Part shown: positions 11,501 through 21,952 of the stretch, piece by piece | Layout of the letters: every line of letters begins with the position of its first letter | Numbering within the stretch: position 1 is the stretch's first letter | DNA from: Dactylorhiza incarnata | Taxonomy: Eukaryota > Streptophyta > Magnoliopsida > Asparagales > Orchidaceae | Assembly (NCBI GenBank): GCA_033032865.1 | Contig: JAWHQI010000228.1 | Span: forward strand, 1,612,001 to 1,676,000 | Length of the DNA: 64,000 nucleotides | Direction of reading: 5' to 3' | The notes under the pieces: generated by a model | Database searches by the model: none | Seen by the model: the letters and a program-made list of their open reading frames with translations, nothing else | What the model was told of the DNA's origin: nothing | Translations under genes and position numbers: made by a program

Positions 11501-12523
11501 TTGGACATGCCCGATCCACTGCCCCTGTTTGCCTCAATGGGGTACTTGAGTTGACACACTCGAACAGAGGGAACTTACAAGGTCTGTACGTTCAGAGTTG
11601 AGTGAGTGAGTTGCATCATTGCATTGCACAACATAGCATAACATCATTTCATAAACAAGAGCTAATTTTATAAATAAGTATGTGCACTTTTATACAATGA
11701 GTTTACCGTAGTGCTAGATCTCCTAACTTATAAGTTTGTATGGGCATTCATATAAGTTAGGATTACTTTCCATAGCTGCTTCTTTTATAGACACTATTTT
11801 ACTTATACTATTGTGAATGTTATTATTTGCTCATTGTTCTTTGTTTTAATTATTAGGGCTTGTTTTATACAATGCTAGTATAGACTTATATACAACTGCT
11901 AGCTATGGCCACTACCATCTGCTTGTTTATATCTCCCCTTGTTACCTTTCTATTCATCCTCCCCTCCTGGTGCCTAAGAGTCACGGGGGAGGGGAGGAGG
12001 AAATTGCTTAGTCTTATAGACTAACGGTTGAATGTGGCATAACAAATAGGAGCATCAGGAGGACCAAACCAGCATCATGAGGGAGGAAAGTGACTCGCTA
12101 GCCCGGCCTGGAGTTAGATTCTCAACAGCTATAGGAAGATCCTCGGTAAGATACCATCTACTGAATGCCATCTTCCATGCTTTTCCCCAGCAGTGTGAAG
12201 TTTACTTTCATTTGAGGGATGTGTAGTGAGGATCGGATGAACCGAGTTTAATCCCTTATCTCTTTTGTACCTTTTATTTTAGTACTCTTATTCAGTACCT
12301 CTTATTTATGTATCTCAATTGGACATGTTTCATTATTTTTAATGTGATGTGGACTTGTTTTTATATTATATTGTGATGTTTGGCTGACCTGGATGTATGT
12401 ATAGATGGTAGGATTAGCGTCTTATGGTGGCGACCTTCTTGTGTGTAGGTGTCACCGCAAGGCGGTGGTTCTGGTCGATAAGACCCAGAAATGTAAGCAA
12501 ATAAAAAAAGGGGTCTTACAAAC

Positions 12524-12535
12524 TAGTATTAGCTC
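12524..12535 (+). promoter_or_regulatory. Decayed primer binding site of Gy1
   Basis: TAGTATTAGCTC lies three bases after the LTR end. It matches 8 of 12 bases of the initiator tRNA-Met site TGGTATCAGAGC, as expected for an old chromovirus. Confidence 0.45.
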
Positions 12536-12710
12536 AATCAACTTCGATCCAAAGTAATGAAAGACCACAAACATAGGCAACCCCGCTCGAGCTTAGTTTG
12601 AGGACAAACTAGCAGCGGAAGCAATGGTATGCCCATAGGGGAAATCAAATTTAATTGTCCATTAAAAATGAGTTGTTTAGGCCAACCCTTCTAATAAGAC
12701 CTTTACTCTT

Positions 12711-13839
12711 ATGTAGCCTCCGGTGAACATCGCCGCCCGGGCGACAATACCTCCCGTTCAGGATGCCATTCCTCCACCACCGGCTCCCACCCCCTTTCAG
12801 CAATCAGAGTTAGGTCAAACCTTGACATCCATCTTGCAGGCCTTCTCACAACAGCAGGCCCCGATTCAGGCCCCCAGCCCTAGGGCAAACAGGTTGACTT
12901 CCTTTCAAGGACACTCGCTACCATCTTATGTTGGGACCGAGTCGCTGGTGCGGACTGAAGAATGGCTAGAAACCATCCAGGAGTTGCTTGCCGGGATACA
13001 GTGCTTAGTAAATATGGCAGTATCACTGGCTGTCTCAGCTTTGGAGTCACATGCCAAGTGGTGGTTGAAGTCAACCTTGGACACTACCTTTGCTTGCCTC
13101 GAGTACGCCAACATCACCTGGGAGGAATTCAAGGAGGCGTTACAGGAACACTTTGTACCACAAATGGCTAGAGAATAACTATAAGAACGGTTCCTGCACC
13201 TGAAGCAGGGAAGTCATTCGATGGTGGAATATCTGCGGGAGTTCTCGCATCTAGCTCGCTTTGCCATATCCCACCAGCTAGATGACTCCGGCTGCGCCAA
13301 GAGGTTCTACAAGGGCTACCATGATGATCTGAGCCATGCACTACTGTACATAGAAGATTTCGGCCTAACACGAATCATCGAAGCCGCAAGGAAGCTGGAG
13401 GAGGACTAGCTAATGGTGAGGAACAGAGGGAAAAGGTTGGCGAAAGATGCGGTAATTGGCGGCAGGGGACACCAAAGGGGCATATTCATCTAACATGGGA
13501 GGGGCAGGGGATGACCCTATCCCAACTTTAGACATCAGCAGAAGCCTCTGGTAGTGCTGGCCCCACAACTGCTATGGATCCAGGATCCACCAAGATAAGG
13601 TGGAGGAGCACCTCCCCCATATTTGTGCTACCACTGCCACCAGCCGCTCCACATCCATATCAACTACCCTCAGAGAGATCCACCACCACCTCTAGCACCA
13701 CCTGCTCAGTAGCATAGGGGCTGAGGCCGAAGTCGTGGCTGAGGTCGAGGATTCCACAGAGCAGATCACAGATATGATAGAGATCAAACATATGCCCTGG
13801 ATCTTGCTCAACCCCGGAACCTAGATAAGGTCATAGCAG
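12711..13839 (+). pseudogene. gag: Gy1 gag, broken by stops
   Basis: Capsid/nucleocapsid part of a chromovirus polyprotein. One frame runs without frameshift from ATG 12711 to 13839. It is broken by TAG at codon 2, TAA at 13176, TAG near 13407 and several later stops. It has a Pro/Gln-rich N-terminus, then a retrotransposon gag domain (about 12890-13400) with SALESHAKWW, ITWEEFKEALQEHFVP and VEYLREFSHLARFA. A zinc knuckle follows near 13600 (CYHCxxxxHxxxxY), in which the last Cys reads as Tyr, then an Arg/Gly-rich tail. The frame stops being sensible at 13840, where a GT begins the candidate intron, and resumes at 13943 in protease. Chromoviruses normally make gag-pol as a single ORF, which fits. 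Confidence 0.8.
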
Positions 13840-13942
13840 GTATGCTAGCATTTTAAATTCTTTTCAATTCTTAGATTGTAGAATTGATATAGAACTGCTA
13901 GAAGTAGGAAAATAACTACCTAAAATTGTATAATAAATTCAG
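13840..13942 (+). other. Candidate intron between gag and protease
   Basis: A 103-base AT-rich segment starts at GCAG|GTATGC and ends at AAATTCAG|GAATA. It contains stops in all frames, and 103 is not a multiple of 3. Removing it joins the gag frame (phase 0) to the protease frame (phase 1) within the Gly codon of a stretch reading DKVIAGIVTVCGKPAH, just where chromovirus polyproteins run continuously into the protease active site. Splicing signals and restored frame are seen in the sequence; that it is spliced is inference. The alternative is a small AT-rich insertion. Confidence 0.5.
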
Positions 13943-14529
13943 GAATAGTAACTGTATGCGGCAAGCCTGCCCATACCTTTTTCGACATAGGGGAATCACA
14001 TAACTTGGTCTCGGGAGACCTTGTCAAAGAGTTGGATCAGTTTCGACACTATACGGGAGTCACCAGGAAGGCGCATCTTCTCAACGAGACAGAGATTGAA
14101 TCAACAGCAAAATAACTTCTAATGGTTACCATCGAAGGCCTATTACTCGAAGCTCTGACAATAATCTTGAAGATGCCAAAATTCGATCTTGTCTTGGGAA
14201 TGACATGGCTCACCTGGAAACTTGCCCATATTGATTTCCCGACAAGGAAGATCGTGCTAAGATATGATAACACCTTAACGACCTTCGAAGGTACTATTCC
14301 GATCTACCGTTCCTTACTTTCTTCTATTCAGGTCGTCAAGGCCCACCTACAGGGGGACAAAGTTTATTTAATATGCTTCGAGATGATGGAAACAAAAACT
14401 TCTCTAACCGATATTCCCGTCGTTCGTGATTTTCCTGACGTGCTTTCGGAGAAACTACCCGGGTTACCACCACATAGGGAGAACGATTTTCAAATTCAGT
14501 TAGTACCGAGAGCGAGACCAGTATCTTGA
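13943..14529 (+). pseudogene. pol: Gy1 protease domain
   Basis: Aspartic protease part of gag-pol, which would cut the polyprotein. The active-site region near 13985 reads FFDIGESHNLVSG. The catalytic Asp is kept, but the usual DTGAS has become DIGES. Downstream are FDLVLGMTWL (about 14181) and the linker to RT with VVRDFPDVLSEKLPGLPP (about 14419-14475). An in-frame stop lies near 14113 and another after PVS at 14527. The frame is the one reached by removing 13840-13942. Confidence 0.75.
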
Positions 14530-15774
14530 GCTTCGTATCAGATGGCTCCGAAGAAACTGGAAGAGTTCAGAAGCAAATGACAAGACTAGTGGAAGAGGGA
14601 TTTGTTAGGCCAGCTCATCACCGTGGGGAGCCGTGGTATTGATCGTAAAGAAGAAGGACGGATCCCTCAGACTATGTATTGATTATAGGGAGCTGAACAG
14701 GCAGATGGTGTGGAACACGTACCCCTTGCCAACAGTAGTCGAGTTGTTTAATATCAAATCGAAGGAGCACACTGGTTCTCAAAGCTAGACTTGAGATCAG
14801 GATACTACTAACTGCGAATCCACGAGGAAGATATTCTGAAGACAACATTCAGCAGTCGTTATGATCTTTATGAATTCACGGTAATGCCATTCAGGCTCAC
14901 GAATGCTCCCTTCGCGTTCATGAGCGTAATGAACAACGTATTAGAGACATATCTGGACATCTTCGTAATATTATTCATAGACGATATTCTTATCTATTGG
15001 AGGACAGAAGAAGAACATACCCAGCATCTGGCACTCATACTGGAGAGGCTTCGAGAGCATAAGTAGTATGCCAAATTTAGCAAATTATCAGTTGTGGATT
15101 AAGAAAGTAGCCTTTCTGGGACACATCATCAGTGGGGTAGGATTAGGGGTAGATCCGACAATGATTCAGGCAGTGCGAGACTGGACCCAACTGAAGACAG
15201 CTTCTGACATAAGGAGTTTCCTAGGACTTGTTGGGTAATACCGAAAGTTCATAGGGGGGGCTCTCCGAGATTGCCCATCCTCTTACAATATTAATATAGA
15301 AGGATACACCGTTCGTATGAACACCGAGGTGTGAGGCTGCCTTTCAAGAATTAAAAGATAGGATCACCTACGCCCCAATCCTTGCACTTCCTTCTGTGAA
15401 GGAAGGATTCCAGGTGTACACTGATGCATCATATCAAGGCATGGGTGAAGTTCTAATGCAGCACAAACACGTGATTGCTTATGCTTTCCAATAGTTGAAG
15501 AAGCACGAGAAAAATTATCTGGTGCACGATTTGGAGATGAGAGCTGTAATTTTTGCATTAAATATTTGGAGACACTACTTGTATGGAGTTCATTGTGACA
15601 TCTTCTCAGATCACAAGAACCTCAAGTATGTGGACATGAAGAAGGACCTAAATCTCTGGAAGAGAAGATGGTTGGAAATTCCGTGTGATTACTAGAACAC
15701 GATGCACTACCACATCGAAAAGCGAACACAGTAGCGGATGCACTCAGCAGAAGGGCTAGCACGTCCAAAGCAGA
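14530..15774 (+). pseudogene. pol: Gy1 reverse transcriptase and RNase H
   Basis: RT copies the RNA and RNase H removes it. Recognisable RT blocks are [10 protein letters not shown] (about 14780), MPFRLTNAPFAF (14884-14919) and the catalytic FIDD at 14974-14985. RNase H starts near 15400 with YTDAS (Asp at 15423), the Glu in DLEMRAVIFAL (about 15530) and SDHKNLKYV (about 15607). Stops and at least one frameshift (near 14560-14640, and again between 15066 and 15495) break the frame. Domain order RT-RH-INT is that of Ty3/gypsy. Confidence 0.8.
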
Positions 15775-16930
15775 ATGAAAGTTGATTGCAATGGAGTTGG
15801 TACAGATGCTAGAAAACATGGATATCATATTATTATCAGGGAAAACCCCAAGGTTTTCAAGGAGTATTTAGCCTCGATGAGCATTGTCTGTGATATCCGA
15901 GATCAAATCAAGGTTGCCCAAAAACGTGATGCAGAATTAGAACCGATTTTCAAGGCATTTCAGTCTGGCACCACTGGGGATTATTCGTTGAAAGTTGATC
16001 TCGTGCACTTCCGGGGTAGAATTTATATACCAGCAGGAGATAATATCCGAGAAGATATCATGAAAGAAGCGCATTGTAGTAAGTATTCAGTGCATCCCTA
16101 GATCTCTAAAATGACTACGGACCTGAAGAGAATGATGTATTGGCCAGGAATGAAGAAGGAAATCATCCGGTTCATGACTCATTGCGTGGTATGCCAACTG
16201 GTGAAGGCCGAAGCAAGAGACCGGGAGGGTTATTGCAGCCGCTACCTGTGCCAGAGTGGAAATTCGAGGACATTTCCATGGACTTTGTACATGGGTTACC
16301 TCACTCCCGCTCCGGGAATGACTCCGTCTGGGCTATTATGGATTGACTGGCAAAAGTTTCCCAGTTCATTCCTGTCAGAAAGGGTGCTCCCGTCTGAGTT
16401 ACGGTGTGACTATTGTGAAGCAATTTGTTAGATACCTTCGAGTACACAGATCGATCATGTCGGATCGAGATGGTCGATTTACATCGAGGGAATGGAAGGC
16501 TGTTCAGGCATATATGGGGTCACGATTGACATTCAGCACCGCTTTTCACCCACATACCAATGGTCAGATAGAACGCACTATTCAGACAATGGAAGACCTG
16601 TTAAGGTTATGCATCCTAGATAATGGAGAGACGTGGGAGAGAATGTTGCCACTCATCAAATTCTCCTACAACAATAGCCAACAGTCCAGCATTGGCATGG
16701 CTCCCTACAAAACCCTCTACGTCAAGAAGTGTAGGACTACACTTTCAAGGGTTCAAGATGAGGACCCGAAGGTGCTATGGTCAAAATATATAGAAGACAC
16801 ATATGCTCAGATACGACTAATACGTGATTGGATGTTGGAAGCGCAGAGCAGACAAGTTAGATATTACGATGCACGACATCGCAAGGTGGAATTCCAGGAG
16901 GGAGACAGGGTGTTCCTGAAAATACATTAA
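15775..16930 (+). pseudogene. pol: Gy1 integrase
   Basis: Integrase inserts the cDNA copy. The zinc-binding HHCC part keeps HCVVCQ (Cys at 16183 and 16192). The catalytic D-D-35-E triad is complete: Asp at 16281 (MDFVHGLP), Asp at 16463 (MSDRDGRF) and Glu at 16571 (NGQIERT), with exactly 35 residues between the last two. Frameshifts near 16220 and 16400, and stops near 16099 and 16344, make it non-functional as it stands. It ends in the GDRVFLK element common before the chromovirus C-terminus. Confidence 0.85.
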
Positions 16931-17340
16931 AATCACATTGTCTCACGGGTGCGATGACTAAAGAAGCTCAGTCCGAGATACATAGGGCCCTATAAGATCC
17001 TAGAGTGGATCGGCCCCTTGGCCTATAGACTGGAGCTGCCGCCATAATTAGCACGATTGCACGATGTTTTTCATATCTCCTCGCTTAATAGAGCACTCAT
17101 TCGGCCACAGAAATAGATCACTACAGCGACGGGCCCGATAACATTCGATTGTACAGTCCGTTTGGAGCCAATACGGATCGATGACAACCATTCGAGTCTT
17201 GCGATAGAAGAAAGTTCCGTTGGTGAAGATCCTTTGGTCGAATCATGGGCAAGAGGATCATACTTGGAAGCCTTTGGACCTGATGCAGCAATAATACCCG
17301 AGACTCTTCACATCAGCTAAAAGTTTAATTAGCTTAAAGC
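16931..17340 (+). pseudogene. pol: Gy1 integrase tail with chromodomain trace
   Basis: After stops at 16928 and near 16957, the text LSPRYIGPYKIL and LAYRLELPP (about 16971-17046) and LHDVFHISSLN (about 17060) are standard chromovirus features. At 17214-17275, in a shifted frame, VPLVKILWSNH is followed by TWKPL, the signature of a group II chromodomain. This domain is thought to steer integration to modified chromatin. A frameshift near 17200 separates it from the preceding part. Confidence 0.7.
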
Positions 17341-17423
17341 ATTACAATGGTGTACCTTAAGTAAGAACCCCACGAGCCCAATCTTAATTTCAGGGATGAA
17401 ATTTTTCTTTATGTATTAGGATT

Positions 17424-18784
17424 TGTAACATCCAACAAACCACTAGACCCCTAAGTTGATTTTTGTTATGACTATGTCATGACAAAAGGGAAGACTAGCC
17501 AAAAGAACCCTAGAAAACTAGGAGAGTATGTGAATTGCACTTTGGTATGCATTTAGCAACTTTAGGTCACCTAGCCTAGGATTGACCAAGGAAGCTTCAG
17601 TGTGTCAATATGACCTCACCTTGACCCTCATAATCCTTCAAGGAGATCAATAGGCCACTATGGACCCTTTAGGGCCAACCAAACTAGTCATATTGACCAA
17701 AGTCAACCCTAGCCCAAACTAGGTCAAACCTTCTCAATTGTAGTCAATTGGACATCATATGGCCAAATTGAGCCCACCACTGCAAGGCAAACCATCCAAG
17801 AGGTTACATTGACAAAGATCCCCATCATTTGGTCACCTAATTGACCAAATTTAACCAAAGTCAAACCTAGCCCAATCTTGGTCAAAATTACACCTTATGG
17901 CTCAATTAGCCCCATTGGGGCCACACTATGGCCCAATACACCTCACATGATGACTAGGATCCTAAAGACCATCAATGTGGGTCAGGCACATTGGTTAATT
18001 TGACCTAGGGTCAACCCAAGTGCACTTAGCTCAAATTGATCCCTTTAGGTCAAGCCCAAACCCCAAATTCAATTGGCTAAGGCCCTCAAAACAAGCCCAT
18101 CCAGCAACCAATAAGCCTATTACCATACATACCCTCTGAATTCAAAAATTAGAGAGGCTTGCAAAGGAAATTTGGGGATTTCCGCAATTTGGAATGGTAC
18201 AAATCCATGATTTCATGGGGAGAGCTCCACTTGGCACTCCAATGCTGTTCCCAAACCCTCTTTCTGATCTCCCTCAGAGATTCCAGGACTTTTCCTTTCA
18301 AGATACATGTCTGGTGGCAGCAATTTAGGGAAATAAGGGGGTGCCGAAAGTGGCCATCAATGGAACTCTTGGATTTAGCCACCCCCGTCCACATTCACTC
18401 CTCCCACCATCTTCAGTGACCTGAGAGAAGAAGAACCCCCAACCTTGGAGAAGAAATCGAGTTGTGCTAGCCAACATCACCATAGCCCCTTCAAGCTCGA
18501 GCTCAACAATGGAGTCCAAGAGTATCACCTGTTCCCATGTCCCTATTCAGGCAAGGATCCTTCCCCCTCCCTCTGTGAGTAGATCCCTTCATAGTCGAGT
18601 CGATACGAGCTCAATATCGATCAAGCCTGTGAATTGGTTTGAAATTCCCTTGCTAAAACTCCCCCTCCGGCCATCTACGACTGTCAAATCGCCGCCAATC
18701 GACGGTCAATTATGAAATTCCCCTGCATGTGTTGATTTTTGAGTTTTATGAACTCAAAATCCATCAAAAATTCTCTGGAAGATC
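17424..18784 (+). repeat. Gy1 3' LTR, first piece
   Basis: Starts TGTAACATCC after the decayed polypurine tract TTATGTATTAGGATT and follows the 5' LTR until Co1 cuts in after AGATC (18780-18784). The W-box cluster is kept at about 17580-18060. Bases 18440-18735 are unrelated to the corresponding block of the 5' LTR. The 83-codon frame 18464-18715 lies in that block; it has no recognisable domain and I do not call it a gene. Confidence 0.88.
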
Positions 18785-18950
18785 TATTGGAACATGGTTT
18801 TCCGCATCCCTTTGATTTGAGAATAACAAATCCTACTTGTATTTGATCTTGCTTGCCTTTGTGTTTTTAGCATGCAGGTTTTGAACTTGTATAACACTAG
18901 GTTGCTGCTCCATTGGTCTGTAACTGTCCACATGATTAAATGAATATATT

Positions 18951-19321
18951 CTAACGCAGGCGTTATGCTTAACGCTGGGCATTGTGGTTCGACGGGATGG
19001 TCCGCCGATCGACTAGATGGCTTACCGACTGAAGAAATGAGAGAAGATAAATGCCAAGCATTAGGAGTTAACGCTGGGCGTTAACGCTCGATGTTTATGG
19101 CAATAGGGGAAGCTTCCATGATTGAAGGGGCACTTTAGGAATGATTTGACCTAACGCCAGCGTTAGCCTCAACGCCAGCGTTAGGGTTGCCTAAAATAAA
19201 AGTTTCCTAAAGTGCAGAATCTCTTTCCTCTTCTAAAGATCTGAGCCATCAATATGTTGTTATAGATGGTCAACGCCCGACGTTAACACTTAAAGCTGGC
19301 GTTAGCTCAAAGTCTATAAAT
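18951..19321 (+). promoter_or_regulatory. AACGCC/GGCGTTA dyad cluster plus TATA box, Co1
   Basis: Some eight copies or half-copies of the palindrome TAACGCC-GGCGTTA occupy 18951-19307, for example TAACGCCAGCGTTAG at 19153 and 19171. A TATA box CTATAAAT follows directly at 19314-19321. The cluster is kept in the 3' LTR (about 27802-28160), where the TATA box has become CTATTAAT. Position and symmetry suggest protein binding sites controlling transcription. Confidence 0.6.
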
Positions 19322-19931
19322 TGGATGATTTCGACGTCTCTGACTACTGACTTTGGGGAGCCCTATTCCAGCACTTGATAATCTCAGCAAGGGACGTATT
19401 TCCAGACTATCTTCTTCCACATAAGTTTCAACAAGAAGAATTCAAGGAGAGCCGGATCAACGTATATGCAACGTGAAGGACGCACGCTTCGACTTCAAGA
19501 ACATCCAGCGAGCCTTCACCTTCTCCATAATTCTTTATAGGTAGTCTTTATTATATTTTGTATTATCTTTTGTAACTCTTTTTATTACCATCGTGGAGTA
19601 AATTCGCCTCGTGTTGGCGACTAGGTCTAGAGCATAGATCTAGGAGGTGCTCGAAGCCTTTTCTGGGGATAGAAAGTCTAGAGCATCTTGAGGCCATATC
19701 AGGGGGAGGATAGGGTAAAGCCACCGGTTCGTGGGGATACGAGTCGGGATAGAAAACAAAAAGGATTTTTATTTTTGTCGCCCACGATTTCTAGCGTCAT
19801 AAGAAATCAAGTTTTGTAATTTCATATCTCAAGTTTACTAAAATCATGTTTCTCTTTTATATTACTTGACTTCATCTTTTCTAACTACAAATGTTTTAAA
19901 ATAAAGTATATGTTTTTAAAACCCTTAATCA

Positions 19932-19958
19932 CCCCCCCCCCCCCCCCCCCCCCCCCCC
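19932..19958 (+). repeat. C27 homopolymer at Co1 LTR end
   Basis: A run of 27 C about 30 bases before the LTR end. The 3' LTR of the same element has only 14 C (28783-28796), so the run has changed length since insertion, or the assembly miscounts it. Confidence 0.85.
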
Positions 19959-19988
19959 GCCTCTAAGGGCGCCTCACGATCCAACAAG

Positions 19989-20000
19989 TGGTATCAGAGG
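19989..20000 (+). promoter_or_regulatory. Primer binding site of Co1 (tRNA-iMet)
   Basis: TGGTATCAGAGG lies two bases after the LTR end and matches the complement of the initiator tRNA-Met 3' end (TGGTATCAGAGC) except for the last base. Minus-strand DNA synthesis would start here. Confidence 0.9.
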
Positions 20001-20035
20001 TAGGTTATTCCAAAATGGTCTAACAACTGGGAATA

Positions 20036-21952
20036 ATGGCATCTGGTGATCTCGTATTTCATGAAGGGCAAGGAATAAGTAGACCTCCACTTTTCACCAG
20101 ACCTGACTATAATTATTGGAGAACGCGAATGCGTTATTTTCTAATTAATTTAGATCTAGATGTTTGGGCTAGTATTGAAACACCATATACAACTCCTACT
20201 TATATTGTTGGAGAAGTAACCATGGTAAAGCCTGGAGATAGGTGGGATGATGGGGATAAAAATAAATGTAAAAATAATGTTAAAGCTATGAATGCTTTAT
20301 TCTGCACATTAGATGGGACCGAATTTAATAGAGTTTGTGCTTTTGAAACTGCTTACGACACTTGGAATTTGCTTGAAATAACTCATGAAGGTACATCGCA
20401 TGTCAAAGACTCAAATCTATTCCAACTGGAATCGGAGTTTGAAAGGTTCAGGATGGATCCAAATGAGGACGTGGACTCAATGTATACTCGCTTCACCAAG
20501 ATTGTCAACTCCTCAAAGATTCTTGGGAAAACTTTCTCAAACGGTGATTTGGTGAGAATGATCGTTCGGTCTCTTCCTCCGAAGTTCAATCCAAAGGTGA
20601 CTGCAATTTCCGAATTGCATGATCTAAGGCGGCTCCAGATCGAGAGCCTCATTGGGAATCTCAAAACCCATGAGGTCGAACTCAACATTCAAGAGGAATA
20701 ATGCAATAAGGAGCCAAAGAAGAAGGCTTTGGAACTAAAGTCGAGAAAAGAGGATGACAATGATGAAGAAGACGAGGAGAGTCTCTTTGTGAAAAACTTC
20801 ACAAAGTTCATGAAGAATCCAGAAAGAAGGAATTCCTTCCGTAAGTACTTTCGTAAAGGATCATATTCCAAAAAGGAAAAATCAAGCGACGACGATGAAG
20901 AACGACCTACTCCTGAGTGCTTCCACTGCAGGAAGACCGGGCATATAAGAAGCCAATGCCCAAAATACCTGAAGGAGCAAAAAGAAAAGTGGCATAAAGG
21001 AAAGGAGAAGAAGAAGGTCTGGAAGGCGGCAACATGGGATGATTCTTCATTTGGTTGCTCAAACGATTCGAGTTCAAGGAAGGATGATGAGGAAAATTTG
21101 TGTCTCATGGGAAGGAACCAAGAACGAACTGATGACGAGTGCAGTGTCTAAAGAGACACTGAGGTAATCCCTTCAACTTATGATGATCTTTATGTTGAAT
21201 ATTTAAATACATGCAAATCGTTTGGTAAAAATTTAAAATATTTTGAGCTTCTTAAAACAGAAAATAAAATACTCTTGAAACAAAATAAAAAATTGAATAA
21301 AGAAATAAGGTCTTGCCAAAAAAATGACAATCATTTGACAAAAGCATAGAAACTTGAAAATGATCTTTCTAAGGCTCTCAACAATATCGAATCACTCATA
21401 AAAGAAAAGGGAGACTTAGAAATAAGGTTGAACATATCTCTTTCTCAAATTGAAAATGAAAAGAAAAATTTTGTAAAGAGATGTGGAAATCTAGTAAGCG
21501 GAAACTTCACCTTAAAAGCCCGAATAAATGATCTTAATATGGCAATAAACAAATTAGGGGTTGGCCAAAAATCACTGGACATGATTTTGGGCAACCAGTG
21601 CCATGGGTCTGCTAAGTCTGGGCTAGGATTTGTCTTCGAAACCTACCGCCCAACGTTTACTACTAACGCTGGCGTTAGCTCTGTTTCCAAGAATCAAAAA
21701 TTGTTTTCTAAATATAACTCCTTTACTCCCTCCACCTCTGTATATACCAGCAGGACTGAACAACAGTCACAGAAAAAAGTCTCATCCGCTTTTGTTGCTT
21801 GTGCCAATTGCTTATTGTTTGGGCACACCACGGACTCTTGTAGGAAGAAGGGAAAGCGCACTATAAAACAAATCTGGGTACCTAAGGTTGCCACCTATGT
21901 TATGGGAGGAACCTCATGGGTATCGCTTGGTAACTACACGCTCTTCCATTAA
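20036..21952 (+). pseudogene. gag: Co1 gag, three in-frame stops
   Basis: Copia-type gag. One frame runs from ATG 20036 to 21952 without frameshift but with stops at 20699, 21149 and about 21347. Residues 1-220 are the UBN2/gag-polypeptide domain, with YNYWRTRM, AYDTWNLLEITHEG and DVDSMYTRFTKI. A Lys/Glu-rich stretch leads to a zinc knuckle CFHCRKTGHIRSQC at 20918-20959, then an acidic region, a coiled coil (about 21200-21520), the element hallmark GQKSLDMILGNQC, a second Cys/His cluster (CANCLLFGHTTDSC, about 21809) and IWVPK. At 21660-21683 the palindrome ACTAACGCTGGCGTTAGC is part of the coding frame. Gag stops where protease should begin. Confidence 0.88.

Larger units (their letters stand above)
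7293..12520 (+). repeat. Gy1 5' LTR, 41 bases short
   Basis: Matches the 3' LTR pieces from GT(C/T)ATGACTATGTCATGAC at 7293 (17465 in the other copy) to GGTCTTACA at 12520. It contains the palindrome TGTCATGACA near its start, a W-box cluster at 7409-7880 and a TATA box at 8495. The block 8270-8770 has no counterpart in the 3' LTR, where 18440-18735 carries unrelated sequence. The rest is AT-rich and without genes; short ORFs such as 8515-8781 have no support. Confidence 0.9.
18785..19986 (+). repeat. Co1 5' LTR
   Basis: From TATTGGAACATGG (original TG mutated to TA) to GATCCAACA. It aligns with 27645-28821. By eye I count about a dozen differences in the first 200 bases, so the insertion is not recent. 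It ends with C27 and CTCTAAGGGCGCC, a terminal block shared by all copia LTRs in this window. Confidence 0.93.

Noticed and set aside
15364..15828. Minus-strand frames across the Gy1 RNase H
   Set aside because: Shadows of the RNase H/integrase coding sequence; no domain on that strand.
18464..18715. 83-codon frame in the Gy1 3' LTR as a captured host exon
   Set aside because: No recognisable domain, no counterpart in the other LTR, and Ser/Pro-rich composition is common by chance here.
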